From the NCBI RefSeq assembly GCF_023278565.1, contig NC_064675.1:3596001-3660000 (forward strand): 64,000 nt of DNA, given 5' to 3'. This stretch comes from Colletotrichum lupini. Its lineage: Eukaryota; Ascomycota; Sordariomycetes; Glomerellales; Glomerellaceae. A program made the position numbers and the translations under genes. Positions 51,072 through 62,310 of this stretch are shown here, piece by piece. The notes below the pieces were generated by a model, which was not told the DNA's origin, made no database searches, and was given only the letters and a program-made list of their open reading frames with translations. How positions within the stretch are numbered: position 1 is the first letter of the stretch; each line of letters begins with the position of its first letter.

Positions 51072-52857
51072 GCGGGAAGAGGGGGTGTTCGGTGTAGGGT
51101 GTAGAAGGTAAATGGACTTTTGCTCTTCCTTGTTGCGGAAGAAGAGGGAGAAGACAATCCTTGTTTCTATGCTTTTGTCATTGAATTGTTAAAGTGTAGG
51201 TGATGAATGCCTTTGGGTGGGGGAAGATGTAGTGGTTCAGTTGGGACGGGATGCGATGTTTTCTTAGCAGGCACAGTGAGGTCGACTAAACGGCAGGCAC
51301 GATGGAGTCGCTTTTTCAGGAAGGCAGGTCCCCTGCAGTGGGATCAGTCTAGGAAGGTGCAGATAATCAAAGGCGGTCCAGCTGTGTGGGATGTTCTGTG
51401 TATCAGTTTGTCAACATAAGAGAAGGCTACATAGACTGAATGCGACGTAGTGTGGTTCTCTCCCCACATGAGGCTTAAGTCGACTACACTACTAAATGCT
51501 GTCCGAAGTGTCATTTTGAGGGAAGACAACAGGTTGCCCAGGGGCCAGTGGAATCACTATGTCTTTAAGTCAAGTTTATACGGATCCCGAGTGATGTATA
51601 AGAGGAGCTCTTCAACGATATCGGGCTCGGTGACATACTATCAAGGCTGTTTGACATCTATTAAGGTATGTGCAAGATTAGGAGGCATATTTCAGGCCAT
51701 AGCGAGTTCCAAGTTATGCCTAACATATGTTGTAAGCGGTTTAATTCATATCCTCAAATCTAACTTAGGTTCAAGAGATGAATAATTCTCCATCACTGAA
51801 TGTGACGCGATATACTTGGGATCCATTGCAGATATCCAACGTAACGTTGTTGCTGAATAGGTGATTTAGGTGCCGAGAGAATCAGCAACACGATGGAAGT
51901 CATGATCTCAAAACATTATGCCGACTTACTCAATTGAAACAAACTCGTCTTAAATATAATGCCTGTCCTTGTGGTTTTGTACGAAGAGTGGTCACGAGTG
52001 TCGTATCTGGAAAGCCTCAGGGGATGGAAACGTGATGTGCTTCCATTCCCAAGCCGACAGCCTTTCTCAACAAGTCAACAAACCTTGTGTATTACTTTGA
52101 CAACAAGCAAAATACTACAATCACCAGAAATCACCTCGCTGCTGACAAAACTATGGAAAACTCGACATCAGGTTGTGGATGACGTATCGCAAATGTAGGT
52201 AGGACTGCGGCAACAATTATTAGAGCTACCAGGAGCTGGATACACGCTCTCATTCCTAGCTTCCCAAGAAACCCCATTTAAGTGGCAACATGTCACGAAG
52301 ATTCATTCAATTGACAACAAAAGCAACGGTGACATGACTGGCAAGCGAGGCGATTCCGAGAATAGTCTAGATAGTGCGATGCTTTGTTAACCTATGGTGG
52401 GGCGACATGTCGAGCTTTATTCCAAATAGTACGGACATCAAGACTCATATCCTTTGTCCAAATCTCTTAGATCACCGGTGCAATAAATTGCCACTTGAAA
52501 CGATGTGTTATCAATAGAGTAGAATTTCTCGTGTGTATCGTCGGTTTCGAGGTGGAGTAGTCCTTGCCTCAGTGCCATCTTGTTATATCCAAGTCAAGCA
52601 TTGTTGCCATATTCATACAGTAACTCAGTTGCCATTCCCAATCCAAGTTCCCCATTATCATGTAAAAATCAAAAACTAAGGCTCGAACACAACGGCCATG
52701 GTGACCTTTTCTCCCCCCAAAATTTCAACCCCAAACTCCAAGGCGATGCCGGAAAAGGACGCTTTGAGACGCCGAAATCGGTTGTCTCTCGATACCCAAT
52801 ATGGGAAATAAAAGTGTCTCAGATGAGAACGGTCGAGAACCCCTCGGGCCGAGAACC
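51072..52857. other. Gene-free, somewhat AT-rich stretch
   Basis: 1.8 kb without a supportable gene. Composition is slightly AT-rich from 51.4 to 52.6 kb. Short ORFs only. Confidence 0.45.
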
Positions 52858-53283
52858 TCAAGACCTCTCATCCTCTTCCGGGACGGACCGGAACTGACTC
52901 TCGCGAGGCAAGGGGTTCATCCGGAGTGGGCTGTCATCCACGTCCACGCTGTTGTGGCGTGATGTGCCGGGGCTGACGTTGATGCTGTAGTAACTCGACC
53001 GCGCATCGCGGCTCATCGGGCGCTGGCCCTTTCCGAATGTCATGCTGAAGCCGTTGAGAATCTCCTGGTGTCTGAGGTTGGTCTCGTTGAAGGGCCTCTC
53101 GCGCGGATCGGCCTCCTTCTCATTGATGGCAGTCTTCTTCTTTGGCTTCTCTTCCTTTGCTGAGCGCCATCCAAATGTCTTTGCGAGGCGGAGAGCTGGG
53201 GACTTTGGGTCTGAGCTGGTACGCTCTCCCTGGCTCGGCTCGGAGATTGACTTGCGGCGGCGGAAGTGATCGCGGATGGCCAT
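52858..53283 (-). CDS. Small basic, largely disordered fungal protein
   Basis: A single exon encodes 141 residues beginning MAIRDHFRRRKS. The sequence is rich in Ser, Arg, Lys and Glu, has no signal peptide or membrane segment, and contains a more ordered-looking centre, LAKTFGW and then NETNLRHQEILNGFSMTFGK, before a Ser/Pro-rich acidic tail. Several SP and RxxS sites suggest phosphorylation. From memory, short proteins with this layout are conserved in Sordariomycetes as uncharacterised proteins; no function is known to me. Codon use and the intact frame support a real gene. No upstream in-frame exon is obvious. Confidence 0.72.
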   Translation of the reverse strand: MAIRDHFRRRKSISEPSQGERTSSDPKSPALRLAKTFGWRSAKEEKPKKKTAINEKEADPRERPFNETNLRHQEILNGFSMTFGKGQRPMSRDARSSYYSINVSPGTSRHNSVDVDDSPLRMNPLPRESQFRSVPEEDERS

Positions 53284-53823
53284 TACGAAAGTGTTGATGA
53301 TATGTATGTAGAGCTATTGACGAAGTGGATGATGGAAAGGCAGAAGATGATAACGGTGGCTGATCCTTTAAGAAACTGCTTGACAGGATGCCTGATATAT
53401 TTGGTGATATGTTTGGACAGGTGAAGACTGGTATTGAAGATGTGTGGTATGGCTCTGGATTGGCGTTGTAGGCTGTTGGTTTGTCTGAGTGAATTAAAAG
53501 AGGAGAATAATGGTAGGGGAGCCCGATGGTATTTATCCAGGGGTGACAAAAGCCAAAAGACTTGGCACCATGGGAGGGGAACGGATGTGGCGATCCCAAA
53601 GAATAGCACCGTTGGAAGGACCCAAGATGGTGGGATCCGTGTCGCTCAAAGGACCTTTCCAGGACCCTGCATCGTTGGGGTTGCTCGCTAGCCGCTGCTT
53701 TCACGACCCGTGAGGCCATATGCAGGGCAGCGTCCAAATGGACTAACAACGCGCTGGGTAGGAGTGGTAAGGCACCACTCACACCATACGGGCCGGAGAT
53801 CGACTCTCCAGGCCGATGCTACC
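53284..53823. other. Intergenic upstream of the small basic protein
   Basis: 540 bp. A strong hairpin (GAGTGGT / ACCACTC) at about 53763-53781 lies next to a second small hairpin. It superficially resembles a tRNA but is too short and lacks an anticodon arm. Confidence 0.4.
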
Positions 53824-54230
53824 TTACGTGCTCAAGATGGAAGGCTTCTTGGATGGCGCAGCGTCCGCCTCCGGCTGGATGCGGGGGTCTTCTTCAAATG
53901 CGGGGCGACGTCATTCCAAAAACACATGTTCTGGTATCCTAACCATTGCTCTTGGAGAAGCTCCCTCGCCTTGGCCGATAGTAATGCCACCGGGTTCCAA
54001 TGTTTCCTGCTCTCCTCCGATCCAGATGATCTTCAACGTGGCGGGGTTGAGGTCTTCGACGGTCTCGACCCGATCTCTAAACTCATTGTTCTGCATTCTG
54101 GCCGTCCCAAAATGTCTTCTTTGAGAAAACCGACCCGTCCCCGATGGTACCGGCCAGGCCGGTTAGCGCTGCAGGCCTGGATTCCCGCCATGTCTCACTT
54201 AGTCTCAGGTACTCTAAACTCAATAGAATC
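53824..54230 (-). pseudogene. Decayed coding fragment, family not recognised
   Basis: On the minus strand the translation looks protein-like but is broken. One frame reads ALTGLAGTIGDGSVF and KKTFWDGQNAEQ and then hits a stop. A neighbouring frame continues NEFRDRVETVEDLNPATLK, IIWIGGEQETLEPGGITIG and MVRIPEHVFLE, followed by a TGA. In the same frame RRPAFEEDPRIQPEADAAP leads to a final TAA at 53824-53826. The TGA sits where a Trp codon would be natural. Removing one base and that stop would join the three pieces, so this is best read as a pseudogene with one frameshift and one nonsense change. No start codon or N-terminal domain could be placed. It could alternatively be a gene with an unusual splice, but no GT-AG intron spans the breaks. 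Confidence 0.6.
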
Positions 54231-54530
54231 GTAAGCAGCAATTCTCGGGCTCAAAGATCAAACAACTACCCGCGCGTGTGCGTCGAAAGGACATCAATTG
54301 GTGCACTCTATCTCCAAAGACCTAGCCATTTCCGGAACGCCGCTACCAACGCAGTGACAACCGCCGGGCTGCTGCCAGAACCCATTCTGGCTGTCTTCGA
54401 GTCTGCCTAGTACCGAATCGAGCCAATTTAGATGTGCAGAAGGGGATACAAGCTTAGACAAAGAAGAACCTTGTGTGTGCGCTACCAAGAGTGCGCGAGA
54501 AATCGAGTACCCCTGCTGATCAAACATGGC

Positions 54531-56196
54531 TCATCGAGATGTGCACTCGGCTCCAAAAACACCAGCGCTGCTAGATCCAAGGCCTCCCAGAGCTGTGAGA
54601 CCCCAGGCCAACGCTGCAGATTCCCAGTCCATATCCTCATCGGGCAGTTCGTCGCCTTCGACAGCAGTGCGGCTTTCCGCAGGACTCGGCTCGTACGCAT
54701 CTTCTGGTGCTTCTTCGGGGTTTGCCGTACGCTTCAGGGTACGGCCTTGACGAGTGCTTCTAGACGAAGGTGTCTCTGAAATTGTCATCTCTGCAGACTT
54801 ATTTTTTTCTGCATGTTGATTGCCCCTGCGTCGCGTGGAGACTGTGTTGGTGTGGCTGGACGATTCCGATTCCGGCTTTGTTTTGTCACTTCCTCCCAGT
54901 AGTCTGGGTGGTGGCTTTGCCTTCGATAAATCGTTCGGAGCGAATGGAGTAGAGGCAGCTAGAATGTCATTTACATCCAGCACACGTGTAGCCGCCCATA
55001 AGCCTTGGCTGAGTCCGCTGAGCAAAACGTCCCATGCCACAGCAGCTACAACAGGATGGTCGGATGCCGATCCCAAGACTTTCCCCAGCGCCGTTGTTGT
55101 ACGCTCCCACGTCGAGCGTTTCTCTGTGTCAAAAGGCAGGAACCGGCTATGACGATGATAGTGGGCATTTGGCGCATTGTAAAGCAAAGCAAGCGCGGTG
55201 CCTTTGACGTGGAAGGCAAAACTTGCTGTGGACACAAAGCGAAAGAGTTCAGTGAATATGCCGTATGCTCCGTGAGGATCAGAGTATACTGTGCCCCAAC
55301 TAGCTGGAATGACGGCGGGAATGACAATGGGGCCAAAGGTCAGAAGTCGCCCAAAGATTGCGATCCGGGCAAATGTCGCTGTGCCTGTTGTCGACGGAGC
55401 CCAGTATATCAGAACGTATGTAAAGCAGAACGATGCCAAGAGCAAGGCCGGGTGTGGCGTCCAATTGATAGGCTTCACAGGCAGTAATCTCTCGCGCAGA
55501 CGTCCTAGTGCAGAGATGGGATGTCTGTCGTCTGCAGTGGTGGTCGGGGCAGGAGTAAGAAGCAGTGCGACATAGAAGAGGTTCTGGGCGAACGAGAGGC
55601 TGACGAGATGTGCTAATCCGAGGTAGGCCCAGACAGAAGGGATTCTTCTTCGTGTGCCTTCGACTGCCAACAGCAAGCTCCATGAGACCGTTGCGAGTTC
55701 GATTTGCTGGCCCCACCAGAACCGACGAGCTTTCTCGGCGATGATCTCGAGAGCGTCCAGGTGGATTGGAGTGTCACTTAGCCAGCGGCCAATAAAGACT
55801 TGAATCGCAGTTTCGTTAGGGATGACTCCATGATCGCCATAGAAGCTAACGTTCCATGAGTAAGCCAGACAAAGAAAGCGCAGAAGACGAAACAAACCGA
55901 ACTGGAGCTTCAACTCCACGCTGATCTGCCCAGACGCGATATGAAAGTTTCGCATAGCTTGAGGCCCAGTAAATTGCAAAAGACAAGCTAATGAGTGCCA
56001 AACTTGCGAACAACGGCGCAAGAGCTGAACGGCGAACAAGTCTTGCTCTTGTTCCTTGAGATGGCGGCAAGTGCTGATACGAGCTGTACAGACTTCGAGC
56101 GACAGTGGTGCCGAGAATTGCCACTGCAAGCGCATGGCCAGCCACCAAGCTCAAAGGCAGGTACCTGAATATCACGTTAGGATCGTTGGCTTTCAT
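54531..56196 (-). CDS. Polytopic membrane protein, uncharacterised fungal family
   Basis: Two exons, 56196-55898 and 55845-54531, with a 52-bp intron (donor GTTTGT, acceptor TTAG) give 537 residues. The N-terminus (MKANDPNVIFRYLPLSLVAG) leads into a hydrophobic segment, and about eight more follow up to residue ~390. Distinct conserved-looking blocks are GRWLSDTPIHLDALEIIAEK, ARRFWWGQQIELATVSW and LASFCFTYVLIYWAPS. The last ~140 residues are hydrophilic, Ser/Glu-rich and disordered. It is probably an ER or vacuolar membrane protein, but I cannot assign an activity; no catalytic His or HD motif is evident. An in-frame ATG 18 bases upstream is possible (MCLIIE). A longer ORF in the other frame of exon 1 is a shadow. 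The gene is intact. Confidence 0.82.
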
Positions 56197-57420
56197 TTCG
56201 ATGATCAAACACACTTCACTTCCGGTTCCAAGGGCACCGGCGCCATGTTTGTTTCGGTGAAATGGCTAGACGACTGATGCTGATTATGGTGTTGTTACAG
56301 GATGGTCAGCCACTTTGAAAAGTGCACCGAGGTGAGTGATGTCGACCTCGGGGGTCAAACGATGTAGGTGCGGCGCGCGTCATCATAAGGTAGCACACAC
56401 TTGGGCGCGTTCCTTGGAAGCTCACTCGACAGCCTTTGCCTGCTGCTGTTAATCACAGCGTCGGTATGAGGTGTACAACTACCTCCATTCGGGCAAGATG
56501 TGCTGTGTCGTCATGGTAGCGGTACCATGCTGCCAGGTAGACAGGGGCCCAGGGCGTCTGGCGGGAAGTGGAGTTCCAGGACCTGAACTGCACGTCAAGC
56601 ACAGACCAGCGTGAGCCGGAGAAACAGAAACGGCGGCAGGGCTAGCGCGGGTAGGATTGGGACGAGCCCCACACCTCACCAACCATAAAAATCTCTTCTT
56701 GTGAGTAAGCCTCTCTTGTCTTCTCTTTTCCTCTTTACTACAATCCGGATCAAATTTACATCGACACATGTTTTTGGTCTGTATGGCGGCTCCGCTATGC
56801 GGCTTGCTGAGGGTTGTCCTGTTCTCCTTGGACTTTCTTCCGTTCCCGGCCTCCTAAAGTAAATCCTATGTGAACACCTTTCCTTATCAGCCGAGTATGA
56901 CGACTCTTCCTGGTATTTGACTGTGGGGTGGTCTCAACATCCTTTTGTAAAGGAACCTGAGTTATTAAAACGGAACCTGTAGTGCGGAACGACTCGTTCG
57001 TGTTTCTACCGACCTGAAACCTGTGCGCAGAAGAGCCATATGGGTCAAGAGAGCAGTTGTTCCTCCACATGCCAATTCCTCGCAAAACCTTGGTTGAACC
57101 ATGGTCTTTAACCAGTTACCTGGTCAGATTACGGAATCCTCCGTCTAAAACATCGGCCGGGGATCTCAGTAGTGACTTACGCGCATGACAGGCGGATCGA
57201 TCTACAAACCTACGTCAAGATTTGCTTCTACGACACTGTCGTGTGTTTGCACGGTTGCTGTCGGTTTAGGAACGGCGTTAGGCTGCTCCCTTTCAATTCC
57301 TGAACCATGGAAGCAGAGGCCTTAAACGACTGTCCAACACGAACGGTCATCCTCCGCCAAAACTGACATGGGAGCGAGCGGGTCCGTCTCTATGGCAGCT
57401 ATGATCACGCCTTCAAGTTG
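56197..57420. other. Intergenic upstream of the polytopic membrane gene
   Basis: 1.2 kb between two minus-strand genes. I see no ORF with a domain and no RNA gene. Confidence 0.45.
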
Positions 57421-58080
57421 TCAGACGTAGTTGGTGCCTCGGCCTCCGCGACCATTCTTCCAGACCAGGAATATGAGGACAATAGTCGTCAGCGCGAACC
57501 CGAACGTCACAAACTGCATAGCCTGGTTTGCGGTTGCCTTCCTGCACCTCTCTAACAAGACACTTTCGGTCATGCCAGGTGCCAAATACCACTGTCCATC
57601 CTGCTTGAATTTTCCACCGTTGATGATATCGTTGTTCCCAATGGCTTTCCAATGCTTTTCGTCACATGCAACACCGTGTAACCCAATTGCGAAAGCCTGC
57701 CATGTTGTTAATAGCAAGTACATGGTATGATCATCGATGGACTTACTATACCACCGCCGAGGAGTAAGACTCCACTCACGGCGTCCGCGGCCATCACTAC
57801 GAGAGCCGGAATGGCGTCTATGAAAACAGCTACCAAGCCCAGCACAGCGACGGCTAATCCAAAGCCGCCAGTAAATGTGCTGTATTTGGTAGTCGTGGGA
57901 GCGTCGCCAATCTTCTGTCCCTTGACGAGGTCGATAGAGAGCCCGAGGACAACGATAGCCATGATACCCTGAGGGACGCGCAGTGTTAGCTCAACCTAAT
58001 TTCCAGGGTTCACTGAACGAGACGAGTGTATCATCGCAAACCTGAAGAGCCCAAACGCCCATGCTGATGAGGTTCAGCAT
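57421..58080 (-). CDS. MARVEL-type tetraspan membrane protein
   Basis: Three exons (58080-58042, 57968-57747, 57696-57421; introns of 73 and 50 bp) give 178 residues. All three exon joins fall between codons. The protein has four hydrophobic segments: MLNLISMGVWALQGIMAIVV, the stretch around GGFGLAVAVLGLVAVFI, IPALVVMAADAVSGVLLLGG and AMQFVTFGFALTTIVLIFLV. A loop after the third, GVACDEKHWKAIGNNDIING and on to CRKA, is hydrophilic with two Cys. This layout is that of small fungal MARVEL-domain proteins, which associate with plasma-membrane microdomains and vesicle traffic. The specific role is unknown. A TATATAG-like TATA box is about 160 bases upstream of the start. Confidence 0.85.
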
Positions 58081-58238
58081 CTTCTTAGCTTAAGACTATA
58101 CTCCGTTTAGAATGTAAGTGACGTGCTTCTACACGAATGATAATCTTTTTCCTATACGAGATATGATAATAATGCGAGGCAGACAACAAAAATCCGCAAC
58201 GAAAAAGTACGACAAAGTAAAAGGCGATAGATACCTCG

Positions 58239-58248
58239 CTTATATAGT
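58239..58248 (-). promoter_or_regulatory. Candidate TATA box of the MARVEL gene
   Basis: ACTATATAAG on the minus strand, about 160 bases upstream of the ATG at 58080. Position and sequence fit a TATA element but no transcript start is known. Confidence 0.45.
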
Positions 58249-59263
58249 ATGCTCATTCAAAAACGAGGACAGCCCTTGAGTAACTGTGTCACTAGAAGCA
58301 GCAGGCAGTCAACGTCCAAAATGATCTTTAATCGGTCCCAAGACGGCGCAGTAAGGCGTTGCTTGTTCTGCTCCCGTTTCTAAGTGACACATAGATGAAT
58401 TTCCTGCATGTTTGCGCCGCTGGGCGAGTCACAACGACTTCTCATCGGCTACTTGCATATCAGGCAGGCCGCTTTGCCAGCTTCTTCCCGGTACTACTCT
58501 CCAATCATCGTACCACAGGGCTTCCTCCCTCTCATCTTAGGGCATACAGTCTGGCTCAGGCTTGGGCCTCACAGGCTACAGCAGGCAACAAAAGAAACCG
58601 AAGAGGCAGTGAGTCAGTTCCGAGACCGATCCTACAGAGTCTTGCCCTCGAGAGCATCGAATCAGGTTCCACCATACAAATGTAGTTCAGCAAGAATTGG
58701 TTTCGAAACAAGTAGCGAAGGGAGTGGGCCACCGCTTCGCAAGAAAGAGCAGATACGACCTCGCTTTTGCTGGTATGACATGTTGTTGTTTGCCTGTCTA
58801 ATTCTGGAAACACTAAATCGGCGCCTACTCAGATCGTCACCTCACCTTGGGTGGACCCTCCCCATGCCATTACCTGTGGGCACCGCCTTTACAGGCTGCT
58901 CCAGCTTCGGGGCAAATGAAGGATATTGACATATTACCTGACGTGCCAGCATCAGTGGTCGACTTTCTGGCGAATGCTGACTCATCACATGAAGGTTAAA
59001 AGAACTGCTGCGATGAGGTAAGCCGGAGAATCTGAACTTGGGCTTTCCGAAAGATGGCCGGATAAGTGGAGTCCATCTGAATGTGCCAATGCAACTGTAT
59101 CCGTCACTTTCCACTGCCTTTCTGAACGCACGGGCCAAGTCGCGATTGGTCTGCCCAAATTTTTTCGACAGCTTCCATCATCGGCCTGCAAGCCCACATC
59201 TCCTGTCCACTGTCCAACTCCGATCCCCGGCTTCATTCATCCGCCACGTCCACAACCTTCACC
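58249..59263. other. Intergenic between MARVEL gene and TIM23
   Basis: 1.0 kb between two divergent genes. Plus-strand ORFs at 58395-58929 overlap in two frames and resemble nothing I know. The region presumably holds both promoters. Confidence 0.45.
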
Positions 59264-60032
59264 ATGTCGTCGCTTTGGGATACCCTTTCTGGTCGCAAGT
59301 CCTCTCAGAAGGACGCCGGTGCTTCCCAGTCTTCACCGGCCACCGAACCTACAACCACCTTCCAGAACACCCCAGCACAGTTCGACCCTTCAGCAGGATC
59401 TGGCGTCGAGTCTTTCCTTCAGAGCTCATCCTTTGCCGACCCCGCGCAACTACACCCCCTCTCTGGACTGAACAAGGACACACTCGAATACCTTTCTCTC
59501 GAAGATGCGGCTCTGGCGGATGTCCCTGGCCAGTCTGCCCTCCCCTCCCGAGGCTTCACCGATGACCTTTGCTACGGAACGGGAGTCACATACTTGGCAG
59601 CCTTGTCGATAGGAGGAGCCTGGGGACTGCAAGAGGGTCTGAGGAGATCAGCCAACCAGCCGCCGAAGCTACGACTTAACTCAGTGCTTAACGCCGTCAC
59701 TCGCCGTGGCCCCTTCCTGGGTAACTCCGCTGGTGTCGTTGCCATTACCTACAACTTTTTCAACGCGGGTATCGGCTACTTCAGGGGAAAGCACGACTCT
59801 GCCAACACGATCTTGGCTGGCGCTTTTAGTGGAATGGTTTTCAAGAGCACAAGGGGTGTGCGGCCCATGTTGATTTCCGGTGGTGTTGTGGCCTCCGTGG
59901 CCGGTGCCTGGGCTGTAAGTTGCCGCCTTCACAAGTATATTGGCGTCGCATATCTGATCGTTTTCGCAGGTTGTCCGCAGTACTTTCTTCTCTGCCCCCG
60001 AGCCTATTACTTCCGAGCATGCCACCTTGTAA
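59264..60032 (+). CDS. TIM23: Mitochondrial import channel subunit TIM23
   Basis: Core subunit of the TIM23 presequence translocase in the inner mitochondrial membrane. Two exons, 59264-59914 and 59970-60032, with a 55-bp intron give 237 residues. The hydrophilic N-terminal ~95 residues (Ser/Thr/Gln-rich) face the intermembrane space and contain YLSLEDAALADVPGQS. The C-terminal half has four hydrophobic segments with GFTDDLCYGTGVTYLAALSI, NAVTRRGPFLGNSAGVVAIT and FRGKHDSANTILAGAFSGMV, the latter pair covering the PRAT signature shared by Tim17/22/23. The second exon supplies only the last 20 residues (VVRSTFFSAPEPI onward). A 261-residue read-through ORF through the intron is not the product. 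The start context is CACCATGTC. Confidence 0.95.
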
Positions 60033-60560
60033 TTTACGACATAACCTGACGAATTGTCCCCGTTGAAACCCGCCAGTAATGATTATTCATTATGCCCATG
60101 GATCACGTTGGATCTGTGGACGATGATGCTCGCCATTGCGAGCTTCTTCTATCTGTTGTTTGAGTAAGGAAATTTAGAGCGCCTTAGAGGAGTCTTGGGC
60201 ATTGTGACGGACGATCTCTCCTCAAGTGGACCCGTGTACAGTATTTAGGAAGGAGCATTAGAAGACCGCATCACTGGGTGGAAGTGGGCGTTCGGTACCT
60301 GTCAAAAAAAGAACAACATTACACGTTCCTTTTACGTCCAAGTGTCCTAGACGGTTGTTGCCATATTGGACTGGCCTGCCAGCCTGATGGCAATGGAAGA
60401 GACGTCCTGAGCAGCATCTAACTAGTACAGGCTCTCCTCAGGCTGCCGATCGCCTTTCATCGCTACCCCATGCCGCAGGAAAACATAAGCATGGAGAGGC
60501 AGCAGGCTAGATGCCATTTCTATAATGTCCGCTTCACCTGAAATCGCGTGATAGCCTCGA
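60033..60560. other. 3' region of TIM23
   Basis: About 0.5 kb with no supportable gene or repeat. Confidence 0.4.
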
Positions 60561-60779
60561 CGTGAAGTTATTTTTCACTATCAGCTACGGTCACGACCGC
60601 GGAAGATGGAGACATCCGCAACTCGCGACAAGCTTGATCGATCTTGAGCTGGACAATATACAAGCTAGAGCGAAGCATCTCGATCGCGCTACATCTGACA
60701 TAGCTTCAATAGGAGTTCACGTATACAACGAAGTCGGTGGACAACGCTTTCTTCCCTACAATACCTCGTCGCCACTACC

Positions 60780-61992
60780 TAGAGAAACAAGCTATCTCCC
60801 CGAATCTCTCAGCGTCCGAGAACACGGTCTCCAACGATTCGGTCGTTGTCGTATGATGGGCTGGTGGTCTTGTACGAATGTTTGTCGCAGGAGATCGGCG
60901 AGACCGATGAGACCGACGATGCCTACGGTGCCTACGATTAAGCTCGCAGCGATGATGGTACTGAAGGTCTTAGTCCTCCAAGCGAGCTCGATGACATTGG
61001 AAACCACAAGCGGGCATTGCATCTCTTCCTGAGGAAAAGGTTCAAAAATATCCGTAACTTTCGTTGTGAAAAACCCTGCTGACTTCCATTTCTTAGATCC
61101 AGGAAGTTTCCCGAGTAAAAATGTTTTGCCTGAGTAATTCCTCTCTGATCGACAGCGAGTCCTCTCACGTCGTATTGATATACCTTGACAGGAATGGCGG
61201 CTCGATCCTCCAGAAGTCGTCCTGGCCGGTGTGGACCGACTTCGAAGCTTTCATCAAAACAATGTCTGTGTATCATTACGAGGCCACTATCAAACGGGGC
61301 GGTAGCGTGGAGAACATCAAGTAAACTTTCCTACAAAAAGTCGGCGACTTTATGATATCAAAGCCGGATCCGCATCCCCCCAAAATCGCCATCGCCAGGA
61401 CGTATCCGACCTGGTTCAATAATCTTGGCACGATGAATGATACGTGGAGTTACGCGAGGATCGACGCCCAACAAAGTATTGACATTGCAGTGAACTAGGA
61501 GGCCTCGCATGACCTTGGTGGCAAAGATGCCTTTGATACGATGAATAGATTAGGAGAAGCAGAAGAAAATACAGTTGGCTTGGTCAAGGTAAGTCAAGCA
61601 CATCGCGTTTCGGGTCGAAGACTTGGGATTAACCGCTCATTAGCTGTGGCAGCGCAAATCGATCAAGCAGCTGCCCGAAATCCTGCAACTGGTCGGCCAA
61701 CCTTTGCTTGCGCCTCTGGCATCAATGTTCGCTGCAAACGGCTTCTTTCCTCATGACATTGACAGACTGTTGGAATCTTCTTTTGACGGAGATATTGAAG
61801 ACAATGATTGGCCTGAGGATTTCCGCTGATGGATTTTGCGCGTTGTTCTTGTTCGCTCGCCCCATGGTAGCTCAGCCACGTGTTGACGCGAGTATCGATT
61901 GTGCTTCGGAGTTGGATATTCGTATGTCTTGGCCAGTTTGGCACCTGCGTTTCTGTCTTTTTATATTGCCGTGAGGCTCACATTGATAATTA
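60780..61992 (+). pseudogene. Decayed gene with stops, frame changes and a kept intron
   Basis: Coding-like sequence runs along the plus strand with interruptions. GETDETDDAYGAYD meets a TAA (60939-60941), then SELDDIGNHKRALHLFLRKR continues to a TGA (61080-61082) and a TAA (61116-61118). After a frame change come HVVLIYLDRNGGSILQKS, WPVWTDFEAFIKTMSVYHYE and, past a TAA (61322-61324), IAIARTYPTWFNNLGTMND. A TAG (61496-61498) follows, then an exon ending at VGLVK. A normal 55-bp GT-AG intron (61589-61643) leads in frame to LWQRKSIKQLPEILQLVGQP and DIDRLLESSFDGDIEDNDW, then TGA at 61827 and 61884. The same frame ends in a membrane-like segment, SYVLASLAPAFLSFYIAVRL. Several stops replace CAA/CAG- or CGA-like codons, consistent with C to T change. 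I do not recognise the family; a C-terminal membrane anchor is likely in the intact ancestor. Confidence 0.72.
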
Positions 61993-62310
61993 ATGAACTG
62001 CGTTGTCGCATTGCATCCGCTATGTACCCGATATCAATTCCAAGGAAGATGCGGTCTTCTTTCAATATCAAGGCATGCAAAGGGCCAGATTCATCATCAG
62101 TGATTACCATCCCAAGCGCCATTCGAGATCAAGGACCTAGAAACCGCCTCTAGAGCGAACCTGTCGCAATCGATTGCTGCTTAAAACCCCACTCCCGACT
62201 GACTTCATCTTTCACTCCTACCACCACCTTCCTCGGACCCGAATCCTCAAGCAACATTATTGCAAACTATTCGAATCTTCCCGACTGCTCGTCTTCCAGG
62301 CAACGTCAAC

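Noticed and set aside
53758..53824. tRNA-like pair of hairpins with a GATCGACTC B-box-like word
   Set aside because: Only 67 nt between the pairing ends, no room for an anticodon arm, and too many bases between the second hairpin and the 3' end.
58395..58929. Overlapping plus-strand ORFs upstream of TIM23
   Set aside because: Two frames open over the same bases, no domain, and the position fits a shared promoter region.
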